From positions 1 to 28,181 of IMG/VR virus record IMGVR_UViG_3300044798_000223: a stretch of DNA of 28,181 bases. One strand, given 5' to 3'. The notes beneath the pieces were generated by a model. It was not told the DNA's origin. It ran no database searches and saw nothing but the letters and a program-made list of their open reading frames with translations. Each line of letters starts with the position of its first letter. The stretch's first letter is position 1. Position numbers and translations under genes: made by a program. The stretch comes from a virus. Positions 27,274 to 28,181 of this stretch are shown piece by piece.

Positions 27274-27833
27274 TTTATACCTTCAGCATACACCGAAAAT
27301 TGTTCGTGTTCTACTGTGTCCAAACCACCAAAGACGGGATTGCCTGCCCGGTATGGTATTTCAATTGTATTTCTAAAGCCAGCTTGTTTCAGTACCTCCA
27401 CAAGTGTTTCTGCATCAAACCCTGTCACATGCCCAAAACCACGATTAAGATCTTCACCAACAAAATAAGAAAAGGCCCAAGATAGCATCTTGTGAAGATT
27501 TGTATTTGTTCTGCCAGGAATTCGTATACAAGAGCCACTTAGAAAATCTGTGTCTCCTGAGGTGTATGCAGATATTGCTTTCTTCATATCTGGAACACAA
27601 ACCCGTAGTACTCCATCAGGTTTAAGAACCCTGTGGAACTCCCCCAAAACAAAACTAAGTCGATCGGGCCATATGTGCTCCAGTGTATGAGAAGAGTAGA
27701 TAAAATCAACATTGTTGGTTTCAAATGGCAGATGATCTTTAGTTATGTTTAATTGGATATCTGCAGAGGGTTCAAGATCTATAGTTATCCAAGGAGCATG
27801 TCTGCAGTTATTAGCTACATCAAGAAGAATCAT
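27270..27833 (-). CDS. SAM-dependent methyltransferase (type 11) with weak motif I
   Basis: A 187-residue protein. It has DHLPFETNNVDFIYSSHTLE then HI (post-motif I, motif IV), and FHRVLKPDGVLRVCVPD (motif V), as in class I methyltransferases of the COG4627 type. The N-terminal LLDVANNCRHAPWITIDLEP lacks the usual GxGxG, so SAM binding may be weak or the protein non-catalytic. I start at the ATG at 27833 after GGAG. It lies in the glycan cassette. The acceptor is unknown. Confidence 0.75.
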   Translation of the reverse strand: MILLDVANNCRHAPWITIDLEPSADIQLNITKDHLPFETNNVDFIYSSHTLEHIWPDRLSFVLGEFHRVLKPDGVLRVCVPDMKKAISAYTSGDTDFLSGSCIRIPGRTNTNLHKMLSWAFSYFVGEDLNRGFGHVTGFDAETLVEVLKQAGFRNTIEIPYRAGNPVFGGLDTVEHEQFSVYAEGIK

Positions 27834-28181
27834 CATTTCTCCTTTACAAACCACCAGTCGTCAACTTCTTCCACTTCTGTATTAAAACTATGCTGCAAAA
27901 CAAAGCTATTCTTTTCTGCATATTCTTCGGCAGCTTGTTTAACTCCAGGCCACCTTGGATTATAGTCATGCCCACAAACGAAACCGCCAGTCTTCACCTT
28001 GGGAGCCCAAGCAGCTATATCTGGAAGCACACTGATGTAGTCGTGGCTTGCATCGATGTAGACAAAATCGAGACTGTTAGGTTCGAAGCGAGCAGAAGCA
28101 ACTATAGAATCCAGCCTGAGAATTTCAACATTCTCAAAACTACTCAAACTAGTTTTAGCCAGCTGGTATAAATACTCTTGA
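27833..28181 (-). CDS. SAM-dependent methyltransferase, C-terminal part; runs past the right edge
   Basis: The frame is open from 28180 to the stop at 27833, reading QEYLYQLAKTSLSSFENVEI and onward. A TTG at 28147 is internal, not a needed start. LDFVYIDASHDYISVLPDI is the Asp/His acidic loop typical of the Methyltransf_24 family, followed by VKTGGFVCGHDYNPRWPGV. About 115 residues are present; the SAM-binding N-terminus lies right of 28181. Probably part of the same cassette. Confidence 0.8.
   Translation of the reverse strand, partial: QEYLYQLAKTSLSSFENVEILRLDSIVASARFEPNSLDFVYIDASHDYISVLPDIAAWAPKVKTGGFVCGHDYNPRWPGVKQAAEEYAEKNSFVLQHSFNTEVEEVDDWWFVKEK

Noticed and set aside
1-28181. CRISPR array, transposase or insertion sequence
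   Set aside because: No regularly spaced short repeats and no transposase motifs were found in either strand.

Overview
The window looks like part of a large tailed-phage genome. It carries a dense replication block (SNF2-type helicase, 5'-3' exonuclease, DnaB-like helicase, initiator-like protein), a phage-size sigma factor and two tRNA arrays. It also has four free-standing homing-endonuclease-like genes, many tiny genes with ATGA-type overlaps, and a glycan-modification cassette. No capsid, portal, terminase or tail gene lies inside the window. The host cannot be named from the sequence; strong GGAGG ribosome sites and sigma70-like promoters indicate a bacterium.

Layout. (1) 1-12352, all leftward: 7-deazaguanine synthesis (queE at the edge, folE), an Rnl5-like RNA ligase, a SNF2-type helicase, a FEN-type exonuclease, an EDxHD/NUMOD3 homing endonuclease, a DnaB-like helicase, an L7/L12-like protein, a two-part wHTH initiator with an AT-rich block between iteron-like repeats, zinc-ribbon proteins, a CsrA-like protein and a Spo11/Topo VI-A-like TOPRIM protein (mini-A type). 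(2) 12371-15127, leftward: two tRNA arrays (His, Thr, Leu-UAA, Ile-UAU, Leu-UAG, Ser-UGA; then Pro, an odd tRNA-like RNA and an initiator tRNA), interrupted by a PD-(D/E)XK endonuclease and small genes. (3) 15165-15347: divergent promoter region. (4) 15348-18093, rightward: sigma factor, several small unknown or membrane proteins and an HNH endonuclease, ending in a hairpin between convergent genes. (5) 18167-28181, leftward: a metallophosphoesterase with HTH domains, a deoxyribosyltransferase-like protein, then a nucleotide-sugar/glycan cassette (glycosyltransferase, RmlD-like, RmlC-like, epimerase, radical SAM, UDP-GlcNAc 2-epimerase, cytidylyltransferase, LicD, two methyltransferases), with an HNH endonuclease inserted in it.

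How it fits together. QueE and FolE make early intermediates of preQ0, which some phages place in DNA to escape restriction. The RNA ligase and tRNA genes suit repair or replacement of tRNAs cut by host anticodon nucleases. Most of the tRNAs carry U34, so they favour A-ending codons. Two promoter styles are visible: sigma70-like TTGGCT/TTTGAT-N16/17-TATACT, and a CAGTATAATA box with no recognisable -35, which might be read by another sigma such as the one encoded here. The most unusual items are three aberrant tRNA-like RNAs, two tRNAs with C instead of U33, a phage initiator tRNA, a lambda-O-like candidate origin, the mini-A protein, the CsrA-like and L7/L12-like proteins, and the LicD/cytidylyltransferase/radical-SAM glycan cassette.
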